A DNA stretch of 64,000 bases from Raphanus sativus (taxonomy: Eukaryota > Streptophyta > Magnoliopsida > Brassicales > Brassicaceae). The DNA lies in assembly GCF_000801105.2 (NCBI RefSeq), contig NC_079518.1:19758800-19822799 (forward strand). The letters are read 5' to 3'. Both the position numbers and the translations under genes were made by a program. Below are positions 34,335 to 46,622 of the stretch, piece after piece; position 1 is the stretch's first letter; the number at the start of each line of letters is the position of its first letter. The notes below the pieces were generated by a model that did not search any database, was not told the DNA's origin, and worked only from the letters and a program-made list of their open reading frames with translations.

Positions 34335-36079
34335 CCAAATTGTGTTTCCCGATGGAGCTTTAACTACATTTCTTCCCTGCAACTTTATAAGCCGATCACC
34401 GCCGATGTCCAACTACAGTTGTCTAAAGCAATGTAGCATTCATCATTTCTATTTATTTATTTATATTTTTTTTTTGAACACCGTTTTCTATATATTTATT
34501 TATATATTTACTACACTTATATTTTAGGGGTAAATGTAATGAGCTGTAGATTTATGTTTTAGATATAGAATTTAATCTACAAATTTATTCTTTTAGATTA
34601 TTTTGCTCTGGCTTTGTAAATTACTATTTTACATTAAAAATAAAACTCTCTATTGGCATTTTTTTATTTTGTTGAAATATTTTTTGCTGTGAGTATTTAA
34701 AAAAAAATTGATTAATTGACATGTATTGTTCTAGATTAATTGTTGAATGTTCCGAGAATCTACAGCCACAACCAATCATTTTTTTTATATTTTTAAAAAT
34801 TTGATTTATTGGATTTGTCTCATATGCGATCTCTGAAAAGGAGCTTTATTTTAATAAAGCTTTAAACATTTTTATAATAAAAAATCAACAAATAAATAAA
34901 AAGATAAAAAATAGAAGAAAGAGGTAATCTCTTATTGACTCTTAAATCATTTTTTGAGAGATTCATTTGAAAGTTGACAAGTTCTTATTGGCATAAATCT
35001 TTGTTTGGAAACGCGTTAAGCGTTACACGTGGGGACGGGTGATGTCTAGCACCGAATCAATTAATCGGAGATTATACGGGGATGAATCGGAGAGTGATTT
35101 TAGGGTTTTATATCAGTTATAGCCTATGTATAATAAATATGTTCATTGTTATCATTGTTTTCAAATAGCGTTGTGGTTATGGACTCTTATTTCCTTCTCA
35201 TGAACCTGGGTTCAAGTAGCAGAGAGTCCATTTTGCAAAAATTTTAAATCTTTTGGGTTAATGAATCCAAAATGACAGGAATAGCTCTGTCTTCCTCCTT
35301 TCACCTGCAATTTTTTTTAGAGTTGCAGCCGTTTTCAATTTTTGTTTTTAGCGATTTCATTGATTTTTCGGGTTATTCTCATAGTTTTTGATCAAAGTAT
35401 AACAAACCTAAGACATATATATCATTTCAAGCTTAAAATCTACATAAACGACCAGTTTTCTCATTTTTCCGATTAACTATCCGCCTAGCAGCAAAACACC
35501 ACGGTTGTATACCGATTTACGCTTTTCCGGCGATTATTCGGCCGTTTATGCCGCATTTTTTGAACAAGGGTATAAATCTTTCATTTTTAAAATTTTGTAT
35601 TTAACTTTAAAATATCATAAATATTATATTACAAAAGTCATGTTGATCTTTCTCAATACTGATGCACTCATATTTTTGAAAGGAGTTTTCTTAAGAAAAT
35701 AAATGGCTTAAAATCTAATAGTAAAATCTGGATTGAGTAAAATCTACTAATAAAAATCTAATAGTAAATAAATATCCATATAGTTTATAAAAGATGTATC
35801 TATAAAAATTTATATAAACAAAGTTTTAAAATTTGAAAATTTTAACTTATCATCAATAAAAAAGAGTAAATAAATAATTTGAAGATCAATTGGTGACAGC
35901 TTGTTCTGTGGGAGAGTTGTTAATGGGTGAGATCTTGGGTTCGAATAATGTCAAGCGCATCAATAGCCTACCGGTATATGGAGGCATTTCCTCCCACAGT
36001 GAGGGGTTAAGGTCGGTGCACTGCAGCGCTTGAACTTGGGTCTACGGAACGGATGGGTCCACAAGACAGGTTGTCACAT
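34335..36079. other. AT-rich intergenic region
   Basis: No gene is supported. A tRNA-like B-box word (GGGTTCAAGTAG) near 35208 and another (GGGTTCGAATAA) near 35938 may mark decayed SINEs. The stretch at 35882-35926 is similar, in direct orientation, to 43077-43122. Confidence 0.45.
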
Positions 36080-39000
36080 AAAAGTTGAATTCTTACAACC
36101 GATGCATCCTTTGATCATTTAGACCTGATACTTTGATCCATCATCTATGGATCAAGGCATCTATACTTACTCATGATCAGATCACACTCGGCCTTCATTG
36201 CATAATCACAACACAATCAATGTTGTTTGGTTCTCTTATCCTAATCCATCAATACATCCTAGTTATACTAAGTAACAACCGGCCATACTCTTTGGACTCG
36301 TTCAAGCACAACCGTTCATACATGTAATAATCACTGGATCGCCCATGGTCCAATCAGAGGTGTAGCATCTAACTATCATCCACATAGATGTGTTAGATCA
36401 ACAATGATCCACTCCTTCCCTCAAGGTCATGGATCCTTATAACACATCACAATATATAATCTTCAAGGGGCGTGCCATGCTTGGCCTTGATCCATCCCAA
36501 GAGACATAAACATCAATCAAAAGTAATCAAAACATATTACCTTATACTTGCTTGCTTTGATCTTGTATCATCCCAAATCATGCACGGCCATGATTGTAAC
36601 ACCCCCGGACCGTCCTAGGTAGGACTAACCCGAGACGACCCAGGAGCGCCACAATAATAGCTCGCCGGACCGGATCGACCAAGAATCGAGAACAAGTCAA
36701 GACTCCCGACCAAACCATCCCGGTTGCTGTGTCCTCGGAGCCCACAGCCTAAGGCTTCGCAACCCGTACTGCGGTCTCCGAGTTGTGTCGACCTCGACAA
36801 GGTCTTGTATCATTCAGCACACAACAACGAATATAAACATAATTTTATTATACATAGGTGGAAAGCGTCTTATAAAACATTACAATACAAAATATCAGAG
36901 TTTGCATGCACGGCCTAATGCCAAAAAGATAAGAAAATAATTATACATTCGGAAGCTAGTCTTTGCTTATGCTTATGCCACTTCAAATCTACACCGGCCG
37001 CCTATCGTTCCGCTGCCCTCTAAGCTTCCCACCTACTGGTTACCCGCATAGTAGAAGAGGGGATGAGTAATCGAAATTACTCAGTGAGTTCCCAAAAATA
37101 AACAGCAAACCCCCTTCAGCCCATGCTCAACAATGGTTAGTAAAACAATATAGCCGAAGCAAAGAAAACAAATGCAATGCTACTACTAAACAAATGCAAC
37201 TAGTCTCTCCACCGAGACATAAACAACACTCAAGCAATCTAGACTCGATCCTAGACTTGATCCTAAACTAAACAACACAAACAAGTTTCGGATGACACAC
37301 ATCCTGGGATCCCACACCACAGAGCCCTAACTACTCCACCCTGAACACTCCCGAACACAAACACAAAAGTCACGCGATTGGAAAACATCACTCCGGGAAT
37401 TAGGCTTCCCCCAATCTAACCCGGGCCGCATCGTCATGCAGCGCTTGTTCATGGGCGCAACCCACTTCAAGTGACAAGCCTGTGGAGAGTAGGTAACTCC
37501 ACCACTGGATAATTGGGCTTCCCCCAATCTAACCCCAGGGTCCACACACATCAACGGAGAATTGGACTTCCCCCAATCTAACTCCGAGATGATATCATGC
37601 TTTAGTTTAGGCGCAACACCAACCCGCATGAGAGAGCTCCGCCTCTAACCTCCATGCAACGTGCACCAAAACCAAAAGCACTACACAAACAAACAAGCAA
37701 ACACTCTCCCTAGCCTAGACTAAAGTGCAAACACAACTTAGCATGAGGGAGCTCCACCTCTAACCTCCATGCAACACTTAGTCTAGACTAGAAACACACA
37801 ACAACCTAAAAACGAGTGATGCACCTAGACGCCTAGACACCTAATGGCATAAGAGAGAGTCTCACTCAAATCTCTATGCAACACTAACTACACTACAACA
37901 TCTAGGTAACACAACAATACAAACAACACAAAATGTATGCAATCAGCATACACTCTTCCGGAGCCCTGCACAATAACCGATTAAATTCATGCCCCGGTCT
38001 TCCGCCGATTAGACTCCATACCTGCATACATAAAACACACAACACACACAGAGGAAACCCACCTTGGTTACTGACTACAAAGACTACCTAGCACCTCCGG
38101 ATAACTCTCCCAAAAACGCTAAAACAAAGAAACCGAAAAACACTCCTAAACACTCGGTTTCTCTCTCTAACTCACCTCTCTCTCTCTCTAGGGTGATCAC
38201 TCACGGTTTTGGGATGAAGAAAATGAAGGGGAGGGGTCTGGTATTTATAGAAAAGGAGGGCTGAGGCTGGCTGGACAAGTGGACCATGTGCATGAAGAGA
38301 AATGGGCATGTGTCCCACTTAGAAACTTTCATGGCAAGTTTTCCCAAATTCAATGAATATTCCAAACTTGATCACCAAGTCTTCACTCCCTTGCAAGGCA
38401 AGTCTCTGCTTCTAGAAGCTTCGTATCTTGGGCGCCAAGTCTCCTCTCGACCAATGAGAAATCGCCATGTGTATCGCCGTGTCACTTAACCGAAACCAAT
38501 GGGTGATCGCCATGTCATCTCTTGTCACCACTCTGGCCACGTCATCAACTCCAAATATGAACTTCATATGATTGTAATCTCCTTAGAAAAATATTCAGAA
38601 GTCTCCAATGATGCTTCGTTTCATCGAAATCGCTTATCGGGATGATCAATACAGTTTTTCCCGAAAATGCAGATTTTCGACCGTTGCAAAAATGCCTCTC
38701 GACCATGACCATTACTTGTCTCGACCACGACCATGGTCAAGGTTTTTGAATTTTTACTCTTGATCAGGGTCATTACAATGATACTCTTGCACACGCCTCT
38801 ATCAATCCTTATCATATACTTCCAGTATTGATAAGATGTGTTAAGATATCTCCATGGACCGCACCAATCTCCCCTTCCCTTGATATCCCATGAAACCATT
38901 TCTACACTGCATCCGCCTCTAAGGCTGTCTTGGCCTTTGAGAGTGGAGTCCGGATTTCTCCCTTCTCTCCTGACCATTTGCGTGTGTTCCCAGGTTTTAG

Positions 39001-39382
39001 AAGAAACGTAGGACGTGATCATCCATGATCAAAACCCATCCAAGGATCGTGCATCACTTCCCCTTTTACTGCCCATGAAACTGCCTCTCCACACACATCT
39101 GCCTTCAAGGCTGTCTCAGCCATTAGAAGTAGAATCCGGCCTCCTATCTTCTCTCCTGGATATTTTCCTGTGTTGTATCGATGTAGAGGAAGTCCATGGC
39201 GTGGCAAACAATAATCAAAACTCACCAGATGGTCGTTCTCAACTCCCCCTCTTGATCTCCCTCAAAACTGCCTCTTTACTGCCTTCACACATCTCTTGGT
39301 CTTGGATTGTTGAATCCGACCATCTTTGCTTTTATATATATTTTTCTTTTTGTTTCAGGGTGTAGGAGGAAGCCACTGACCG
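36080..39382 (+). repeat. Left arm of a long inverted repeat (interrupted)
   Basis: Excluding the solo LTR at 36595-38777, about 1.1 kb aligns at roughly 80-85% by eye with the reverse complement of 41465-42572. Shared words include GATGCATCCTTTGATCA, ACTCATGATCAGATCACAC, GTAATCAAAACATATTACC and CTCTCCTGACCATTTGCGTG. The inner part (38850-39380) contains three degenerate tandem units of about 190 bp (CTCTAAGGCTGTC, TTCAAGGCTGTC and related). Confidence 0.85.
36595..38777 (+). mobile_element. Solo LTR, 2.18 kb, with ATGAT target-site duplication
   Basis: It starts TGTAACACCCCCGG and ends GGGTCATTACA. Both sides carry ATGAT (36590-36594 and 38778-38782). The start is typical of plant gypsy LTRs. 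It interrupts the left arm of the long inverted repeat, and the right arm shows the uninterrupted sequence at the matching point, which confirms the insertion. No internal coding region remains. A short CT tract occurs near 38160-38190. Confidence 0.93.
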
Positions 39383-40333
39383 CATAGCTCTTGTCGTGAT
39401 GGTAGAGCTGAAGTCTATCGAGTCCAGAAAAGGACCAGGGTAATAGTACAACCAAGTCGGAAATTGGCCTAGGGTTGGTATATAGTCGATCAAGTCCAGT
39501 GAGGGACAAGGATCACATCACAACCATGTCTGAGAAGGACCAATGGTTGGAATAAAATGGTTGAGTCCTGGAGTGGACCAGGACCGGAATGTGATCAAGT
39601 CCATGAGTGGACTGGGATAAAGTTATGACAATATCTGGTGATGGACATAAGTCAAGTGTATGCGGTTTAGTCTATAGGAGACTAAGGTCGAAATATGGCA
39701 AGTTGGAAAAGGCTGTGGTTGATTAGGGGATGATCCAGTATGTTGTGGCTGGGGTCATGAATGAAGAACTTAAAGAGACAGAACAATCTGTTAGGACTCG
39801 CGGTAGACGAGTAGCCTAAAAATTGGAACAAGTTCATTAAGACTTGACTGGTACATCGAATGGCTTAGAGATTGGGTAAATCTTCTAAGACACATACAAA
39901 GAATAAAGTCTAAAGAATACAATATTCAAAAGAGAGACATAGTCTTGGTGGATACTAGGACCGAAACCTAGAAAGTTGGTCCAGTGACACAAGGTATGTC
40001 CTTCGAGAAGATTGCAAGTATAACTTGTGTGGGCGCTTAATGGACTCGAATATGGTCAAGATAGCCAAGTAAGGGTGTCATAAGCAAGGACCAAAATGGA
40101 CCACTTGATAAGATTTGTGTTAAATCTCTATCAAGTGGGGGAGACGAGTTCAGATGTTGATCAACGATGTGATCAGTTAGAAAGAACACGGAGGAGATTG
40201 TAAAACCATTTAGTTAGGACGAACCAATTCAGCATGTTCTATGTTCTATATGCAAAGATTTCGGCCTTCGTCATGAGACAAGACTTCAGCACCACTAGAT
40301 TCGAGGACGAATCCATCACAAGTGGGAGAGACT
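39383..40333 (+). mobile_element. 3' internal end of a gypsy element
   Basis: Degraded sequence without long frames ends in GATTCGAGGACGAATCCATC, then CAAGTGGGAGAGACT, then an LTR start. This DSRTNP-like end plus polypurine tract is typical of plant gypsy polyproteins. A second polypurine-like word (CAAGTGGGGGAGACGAG) lies at about 40130. The upstream part repeats GTCCA...GGACCA words and cannot be assigned. Confidence 0.6.
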
Positions 40334-41341
40334 TGTCATGTCCTTGTTCCTGGAACTTGTCATATGGATTAGACGTTTCAATAGAAACAAGCTGCCTTGG
40401 TTCAGATCATGAGATTAGATCATGAACAAGGTGGGATGATCTGGATGATCAGGATAGATCATGGGAAATCTTAGTCAAGGTCAAAGAATGGATCAAGGGA
40501 CATAGACAGATTGATTAAGATGAAGATATCAAACTGCTCGAGTGATATGACAGCTGGGCGATGCGGTAAAGTAGCTCGACCAGCTAGGTGAAGCTTAGTG
40601 TAGCTCAGTATAGCTCTCTGAAGTGAAGGTCACCTCCAGTAGCTGGAGGACTAGCTCACTCAGCTAGGTCAGATGGGGATCAGCTCAACTCAGCTGGGCT
40701 GAGTGTTCAAGTCTTGGGCGGTTGGGCCAGGTACAGGCCATGTGGGCGAACCATGTATGCCGCTGGACTAGTGGGCTCTTAGGATGGGGTCAGGAGCTTG
40801 GCATTCGGTTTGGGCTTGTTTTGGACATGTACAGAAGCTGATTGACAAGCCCAGGATGTCAGCCAAATGCCATAGGAGAATGGGTGTTGTTGGACCCAAT
40901 TTTGGGTATTTCCTTAATGGGCTGAGCCAAGAGAATAGGCCGAGTATGCAAGAGCCCACAGTAGGGATTTGAAATCGAAGAAAGAGTCATCGAGATCCAG
41001 TAGATCGCGAAATCGGTTGCATGCGAGTAAATGAAAATGTAACTATAAAAGGGAAGAGAGATCTTGTAGAGAGACACATGAAAAACCTTAGAGAGAGCGC
41101 ACTATACACATCGACCTCGTTATACATTTTTTCAAGCCTAGCCTTATTCGATCTCCTTTGTAGTGTTCGATCTCGTTTCTATCTTTGTAATCAATTTTCT
41201 ATTCAATAAAAGTCCATTTTTGTCAATCGATTTCCGACTACATCGTTGTGTTCTAAGGATATCGTTTCCTACATCCTTTTTCATTCTCCATTTTACATTA
41301 CACACACTATCAAATACTTAGTGTAGATTTTAGGATTTACA
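40334..41341 (+). mobile_element. 3' LTR of the gypsy fragment
   Basis: It begins TGTCATGTCC after the polypurine tract and ends GGATTTACA, about 1,008 bp. A TATA box (CTATAAAAGG) lies near 41042 and a polyadenylation signal (AATAAAA) near 41205, with the spacing of an LTR R region. Flanking 5-mers (AGACT and GGTGT) do not match because the left flank is element interior. Confidence 0.75.
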
Positions 41342-41464
41342 GGTGTGATCTGGACCATTGAAAAAATTAATGGCCAAAAATGATACCGAAGGGATGCAAT
41401 GGTTAAGAAGTAACCACCCCTTCTTCTATAAATGCAAGGCAATTATGTGCCCTTGTAGACACGC

Positions 41465-42572
41465 CAGGGCTTCCTCCCACACCTTGAAACACAAAGAAAT
41501 AAAAATAGAGAGATGGTCGGATTCCACAATCCAAGACCAAGGGCGGTTTGAAAGCAACAAAGAGACAGTTTTGGTGGACAATCAAGGTTATGAACGACCC
41601 TGTGATGGGTTTTGATCATGGTTTGCCACGCCCTAAGCTTCCTCTACTGTCATGTAACACACACAAATAGCTAAGAGAGAAGATGGAAGGCCGGACTTCA
41701 CTTCTAATGGCTGAGACAACCTTGAAGGCAGATGTGTGTAGAGAGGCTGTTTCATGGGAAAAAGGGGGGGAGGGGAGTGATGCACTCCGTAGGCTTCCTT
41801 TATAGCCTGAAAACACACGCAAATGGTCAGGAGAGAATGGAGAAGACCAGACTCCACTCTCAGGCCAAAACAACCTTGAAGGCAGATGCAGTGTGGAAGT
41901 AGTCATGGGAGATCAATGGAAGGGAATATGGGTGCGACCCATGGAGAGATCTTATCAATAATGGTAGTATGTGATAAGACTTGATAAAGGTGTGTTCAAG
42001 AGGAGAAAGGCCAAACATGATTTGGGATGATACAAGATCAAAGGAAGCAAGTATAAGGTAATATGTTTTGATTACTTTTGAGATGTTTATGTCTCTTGGT
42101 GATGGATCAAGGCCAAGCATAGAACGCCCCTTGAAAACTATATATTGTGATGCATACTAAGAATCCGGGACCTTGAGGAAAGGGGCAGATCTTAGTTGAT
42201 CTAATTCATCCATGTGGGATGATAGTTAGATGCTACACATTGGATAGTGATCAATGGCGGATCATGGATTGGTGTTGGGTTTGATCATGATGTGAATCAT
42301 TGATCCGGCTCATGGAGGAACAACATGGGGGTCCTAGTAGAGGAGGAACCGTGTGGGGGTACTTATACAATTCATTTGGAATCAGCAGCAAGTCATGGAG
42401 AAGAGTAAAACTAATAATAGGTGGTGTGGACCATAAGTATTGAGTTAGGTATGATTATGCAAGGAAGGCCTTGTGTGATCTGATCATGAGTAAGGATGGA
42501 TGACCTGATCCATAGATGATAGATCAAGGTGTCTGATCTAATTGATCAAAGGATGCATCAGTTGTAAGAGTA
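41465..42572 (-). repeat. Right arm of the long inverted repeat
   Basis: Reverse-complement partner of 36080-39382, with no solo LTR at the matching position. The spacer between the arms (39383-41464) holds the gypsy 3' end. Frames over this arm (for example 41616-42120, minus) have no recognisable domain. Confidence 0.85.
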
Positions 42573-44119
42573 AGACTTTTCGTCTTTAGTGGGACATAAT
42601 TCCATGGCCGGTTAAGTATGAATAAAGACTCATCAGTTCTGAGTCATGAGGGGTGGCTAGTTTTTGACTTAAGATCTTATGGACATTGTTAGTCCTGGAG
42701 AGGGACTTGGTATCATATCCTACAAAACATAAGGATATTAGATGATGCATGAGCCTACAAGTGGCTAGATGCATAGCATTTATCATTGAAGACTTCCCAA
42801 AGGCTACCAGCATGGACGGGTTGTCACCTTTAAGTCTTGGATTTAGGGGAACGGAACCTCGGTTATTGTATGACTTGGTTTGGGTTCGAAATCGACCTTG
42901 GAGCTAGTTGGTAGTTGAGTATACTAACCATTAGCTAAGGCGATTCGACCAGACAAGTGTTAGGTTAGTTTTCGACCAATGGTTAGGTAGATAATTATTT
43001 CGCTATGCATAAATCGAAAGGATCTAAGATAGGAAATGACTAAGGTAATCTTAAGCTAAGGTCTAAGATGATCTTGTGCAGATCAATTGGTGACAATTTA
43101 TCTTGCGGAGAATTTTTAATGGAGTTTATACAGATAATGGAGTGTATGCAGTTAATAGAGTTAACAGTGATCAGATGTGGTATAGACGAGAACTTTTCGA
43201 GAATTTTCTCCAATACAGATCTCAATCTCTGCTTTCTGGAGCTCCAACACACTACTTGTGAAAACCTTCATAGATTTTTTTTCCTTTGTCTATCATCTTA
43301 TCAATAATGAGTACTCGAACCTTTTCAAAAGGCTGTGAAAAGTATCTATTGTGCATTCTATATTTTCTGACGCCATTTGAAAAGTGTAGAATCAATGGCA
43401 ACTGAAGATGGCATTTAGTCCTTACTCCTTCTCTTCTTCTTCTTTCTTTTTCTTCTTTGACAACTGAAAATCGCTTTTGGTCCTTACTCCTCTTCTTCTT
43501 CTTATTATTATTCTTCTTTCTTCTTCTTCTTTTTCTTCTCCGAGACTGATTTTTCTTGAAAGTAGCTGCAGACAGAGGACCGTCTACTATCCCAATGTCA
43601 AAATCTACATGTGTACTTTTGTTAATAGGCAATCAACATGATGTTTATTTGTTACGATTTGAATCTTAAAAGGTAACAATGCTTATAATCAACGGTGAAA
43701 CAAGTTCTTATTGAGTATAAGTAAGAGAGTCTCTACAATCTTCTAACTCATCATTTCCCGCTCTCCCCAATCCCATGACTCAATTGCTCGATGAAACCTT
43801 TTCCCCAATCCTCTCACGTGATTATAAAGCTAAAGATTAGTTAAACCATAGTTATTTTTAGAATAACCTCACTTAACAAAGGTTACTTGGCCACCTGTAG
43901 TCAGCATCCTTATCCATTCAAACCTCCAAATTCATCGCTTGTATCAGATTCCTGGAAAGTATTACAGTAGTTACTACCCTTTACACATAAAGACCGATAT
44001 TGACATGAACATATCAGTGTAGACGTACAATCAAAGCTAACACAAACGATAATACATATTGCAGCCCCAAATGAATAATAAATACAGTGTATTTGTGTAA
44101 CTCAGGGAACATTTAGAAC
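42573..44119. other. Intergenic region downstream of VIP1
   Basis: No gene is supported. 43068-43307 is open and preceded by an acceptor-like GTGCAG, but has no known motif. 43420-43545 is a (TTC)n-rich stretch containing two imperfect copies of a ~60-bp unit (GGTCCTTACTCC... near 43414 and 43478). The nearest part is the likely VIP1 3'UTR. Confidence 0.45.
43428..43545 (+). repeat. (TTC)n microsatellite
   Basis: TTCTTC runs with short interruptions and a TTATTATTATTC block. The Lys/Arg-rich minus-strand frame at 43252-43632 is a product of it. Confidence 0.85.
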
Positions 44120-45741
44120 TTAGCCTCTCTTAGTGAAATCAAGGAAGCTCGGCTGCCCGTTTGTGCTCATCTGCTGGTTCTTGTTGCTCCCGAGCTGATT
44201 CATTGTGGACTGCTGAGATGAGAATTGAGTACAGTTGTATGAATTTGCGTTCCCTTGAGAAATTTCTCTAGCCGCTATCCTGAGTCGGTTCAATTCCTCT
44301 CGCAGCGCTTCATTCAAAGCTGCAGGACATTATCATTTATGTATCAAACCTTCGTTTTAAAATTATATATATGATGAGAGCTGCGCTTTCAATAATGGCT
44401 TACCATCCCTAAGTTCAGCCTGTTGCTGCAATGCTTGCAGCCGCATCTTGAGGTGTTTATTTTCAGTGGTCAGGTCTGATGTTCCTCTCTGCACAGTACA
44501 CACCAATATTAGAAGGGATGCACAAGTGCGCAAACAAACAAAACATGCTATCCAGACAATAAATAGTGTATGGTTTAAATTTAACATAAGGAATAACAGA
44601 AAATTGCTGTGCAGTAGCATGTATACCAATAAGAACCAGTAAACGATACTTCAATTATAGATCATGAATTACGGTCAAGAAGACAACAACAAAATTGTAG
44701 AGCTCTCTCAACTAATTTGTTTTCTCTCTTCCTTATTCTATGGCCCTTATCATAGACTTGTTCGGAGTAACAAACATATCTCTAAACACCAAGAAGCAGT
44801 CTTAAACACATAAGAATATAGACCTCAGTTACAAGTTGAAAGCTACTAAACCAGAAGGCAATATTATCCACCATCAACATGTATATAGATGGCATGAAGG
44901 ATGTCACCCTTGACCAAGTCATGGTAAAGATATACCTGCACCATGGTGACTTGGGCAGAGAGTGTAGTTGCTTCGTTCTGAAGTGTGTGTACTTTCTTCT
45001 CCAGCTCACCAGTATACCTAATCTTCCTCTCCTTTGACCTAGCCGCCGATTGTCTATTTGCTAGAATCCTATCAAAGAATCATCCCCGAAGACTATGAAT
45101 AATATTTGAAAGAATTAAAAAAAAAAAAAAAACTAATATCTGAGGAAACATATACCGTTTAGCTCTTTTGGGATCAAGCAAAGCAAAGCAAGCTCAGCAA
45201 GTCTGTCACTAGCCATACCCATATTCTTCTTCCCACCGTCTTTGCAATTCACAGCGGCGAGAATCGATTCCATGTTAAAGGAACCCGAACTCGTAGCTCC
45301 GTCCATCGAATTACTCCGATGATGACCTTTCCTCTCTCCTGAGCTTGATGTAGGTCGGGCGAATTGATTATCCTCAGTGGCTGTTAGATCGTCGAAGAAG
45401 AAATCGGAATCGGAATCAACTGAGAAGCTTCGAACGTGACGGCCATGGGGAAGAGGAATCGGTGGTGGAGCACCGTTGGATGAGGAGGTTTCTTCGGGAG
45501 GAGGAGAATCGACGGACATCATCGGAGAAGGTTGTGGTTGTGGAGCGTTGAGGAAATCGAGAGAAGAGAAATCTACTACATCGGAAGGGTCGAATAGGAG
45601 GAGATCGTTGATTGATTCGGTGGAGAAGAAAGTGTCGGAGCGAGCTCGACGGTGGTGAGAGGTACGCTGACGTGGAGCTTCTGGCATACGTTCTATTTCG
45701 CTTAGGATCGATGATTGGTTGGCCCTACGCGACGGCTCCAT
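44120..45741 (-). pseudogene. VIP1: VIP1-like group I bZIP transcription factor, frameshifted
   Basis: Exons on the minus strand: 45741-45156, 45068-44936, 44488-44404, 44319-44120, all GT-AG. The start at 45741 matches the usual N-terminus; an in-frame ATG at 45768 would add nine residues. VIP1 features include ILSEIERMPEAPRQR, the 14-3-3 type sites HHRRARS, HVRSFS and HHRSNS, an SP MAP-kinase site, the basic region [12 protein letters not shown] in exon 2, a leucine zipper across exons 2-4, and the end FLDFTKRG. Arabidopsis VIP1 is a mechano/osmosensory and defence-related nuclear factor, also known as a VirE2 partner. Here AAGCA is present three times (45176-45190) where the family pattern LALLDPKRAKR requires two. 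The extra 5 bp shifts the frame before the basic region, so translation ends after about 197 residues at TAG in exon 2, losing the bZIP domain. All downstream exons remain intact, so the lesion is recent or a sequence error. Confidence 0.9.
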
Positions 45742-46002
45742 CGATTTCGAATTTTTTTTTTTCCCCACCGGCGGAGAGGTTTCGGTGGGTGACTGTTTCA
45801 GTAGTTTACTTACCCGACGAGAAAGAAAAGAGTAGTGTCAAGAGGGAAATGTTGGGACAGTACGACATCTGGTCTCAGTAAAACCTATATTCTCGGAAGT
45901 TACCTCGAATAGCTTCTTTCTAAAAAAATTGCTAATAATAATTGAATTCAATACAGAAAACTAATAATGATTCAATACAGACTGTCTTTGCTTGATTTGT
46001 AG
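45742..46002 (-). promoter_or_regulatory. VIP1 upstream region
   Basis: About 260 bp separate the VIP1 start from an inserted hAT element. It contains a pyrimidine/purine-skewed leader and a 26-bp imperfect direct duplication (CTAATAAT...ATTCAATACAG, near 45930-45980). No clear TATA box was identified. Confidence 0.4.
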
Positions 46003-46622
46003 TATGCCTGGGTATTCGGATCGTCGGGTCGGGTTTGGATCGGGTTTTTTCGGGTCCGGGTCTTTCGGATCTAGGAGTTTAGGATCCGATAAGGTAATTT
46101 TACATTTTCGGTTACGGGTCGGTTCTGGTCGTACCGGGTCCGGGTCGGATCGGGTCTTAGATAGTTGGACCCATTCGGGTAACTAGAATTTATCGGTTCG
46201 GTTCTGGGTCGGGTTCGGTTCGGATACGACCTAAAAATATAAAAAAACGTGTGAAAATATTAATATATCCGAAAATATTTGATATTTTATTTAAAATTTT
46301 TTTTTTATTATATTAAAATGTGTATATATACTAAACTATGCAAGATAGAACAATAATTGGTTGTCTCCTAGTGGTTGACCCCTTTGATCTGTAGACAAAT
46401 AACCCGTCTTCGACTCCCCCTCGATACATTTTATTTAATTTACATTACTAATTCGGGTATCCGTCGGGTTCCAGGTTCGGGTCGGGTCGGGTCCAAGACC
46501 TGCGGATCCTCTACAACAAGACCCGATAGGGTAATTTGATCGGGTCGGTTCCTACCCAGACCGGGTTTTTTTGGGTCAGTTTCGGGTCGGATCTTCGGGT
46601 TCGAGTAAAATGCCCATGCCTA
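46003..46622. mobile_element. Non-autonomous hAT-type element with 8-bp TSD
   Basis: The element begins TATGCCTGGGTAT and its reverse complement begins TAGGCATGGGCAT, close to the hAT end consensus TAGG..TGGGCA. Both sides carry ATTTGTAG (45995-46002 and 46623-46630), the 8-bp duplication typical of hAT. The 620-bp interior is rich in CGGGTC/GGGTCGG words near both ends, with an AT-rich middle and no transposase. A tRNA-like block (CTAGTGGTTGACC ... TTCGACTCC, 46370-46425) may be a nested SINE remnant. Confidence 0.85.

Noticed and set aside
34455..34510. Tail-type micro-insertion with ATTTATTTATAT flanks
   Set aside because: The flanks are low-complexity AT sequence, so the apparent duplication is not convincing.
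35165..35215. Possible tRNA gene or SINE (GTGGTTATGGACTC ... GGGTTCAAGTAG)
   Set aside because: B-box-like word only; no cloverleaf can be drawn and no poly(A) or target duplication is visible.
36595..38777. Short frames inside the 2.18-kb LTR
   Set aside because: Repetitive CCCCCAATCTAAC-type sequence within an LTR with confirmed target duplication; no coding signal.
43252..43632. 126-codon Lys/Arg-rich minus-strand frame resembling a nuclear protein
   Set aside because: The basic run is the complement of the (TTC)n microsatellite; no domain outside it.
46365..46425. Possible tRNA gene inside the hAT element
   Set aside because: A- and B-box-like words are present, but the stems do not pair; at most a SINE remnant.
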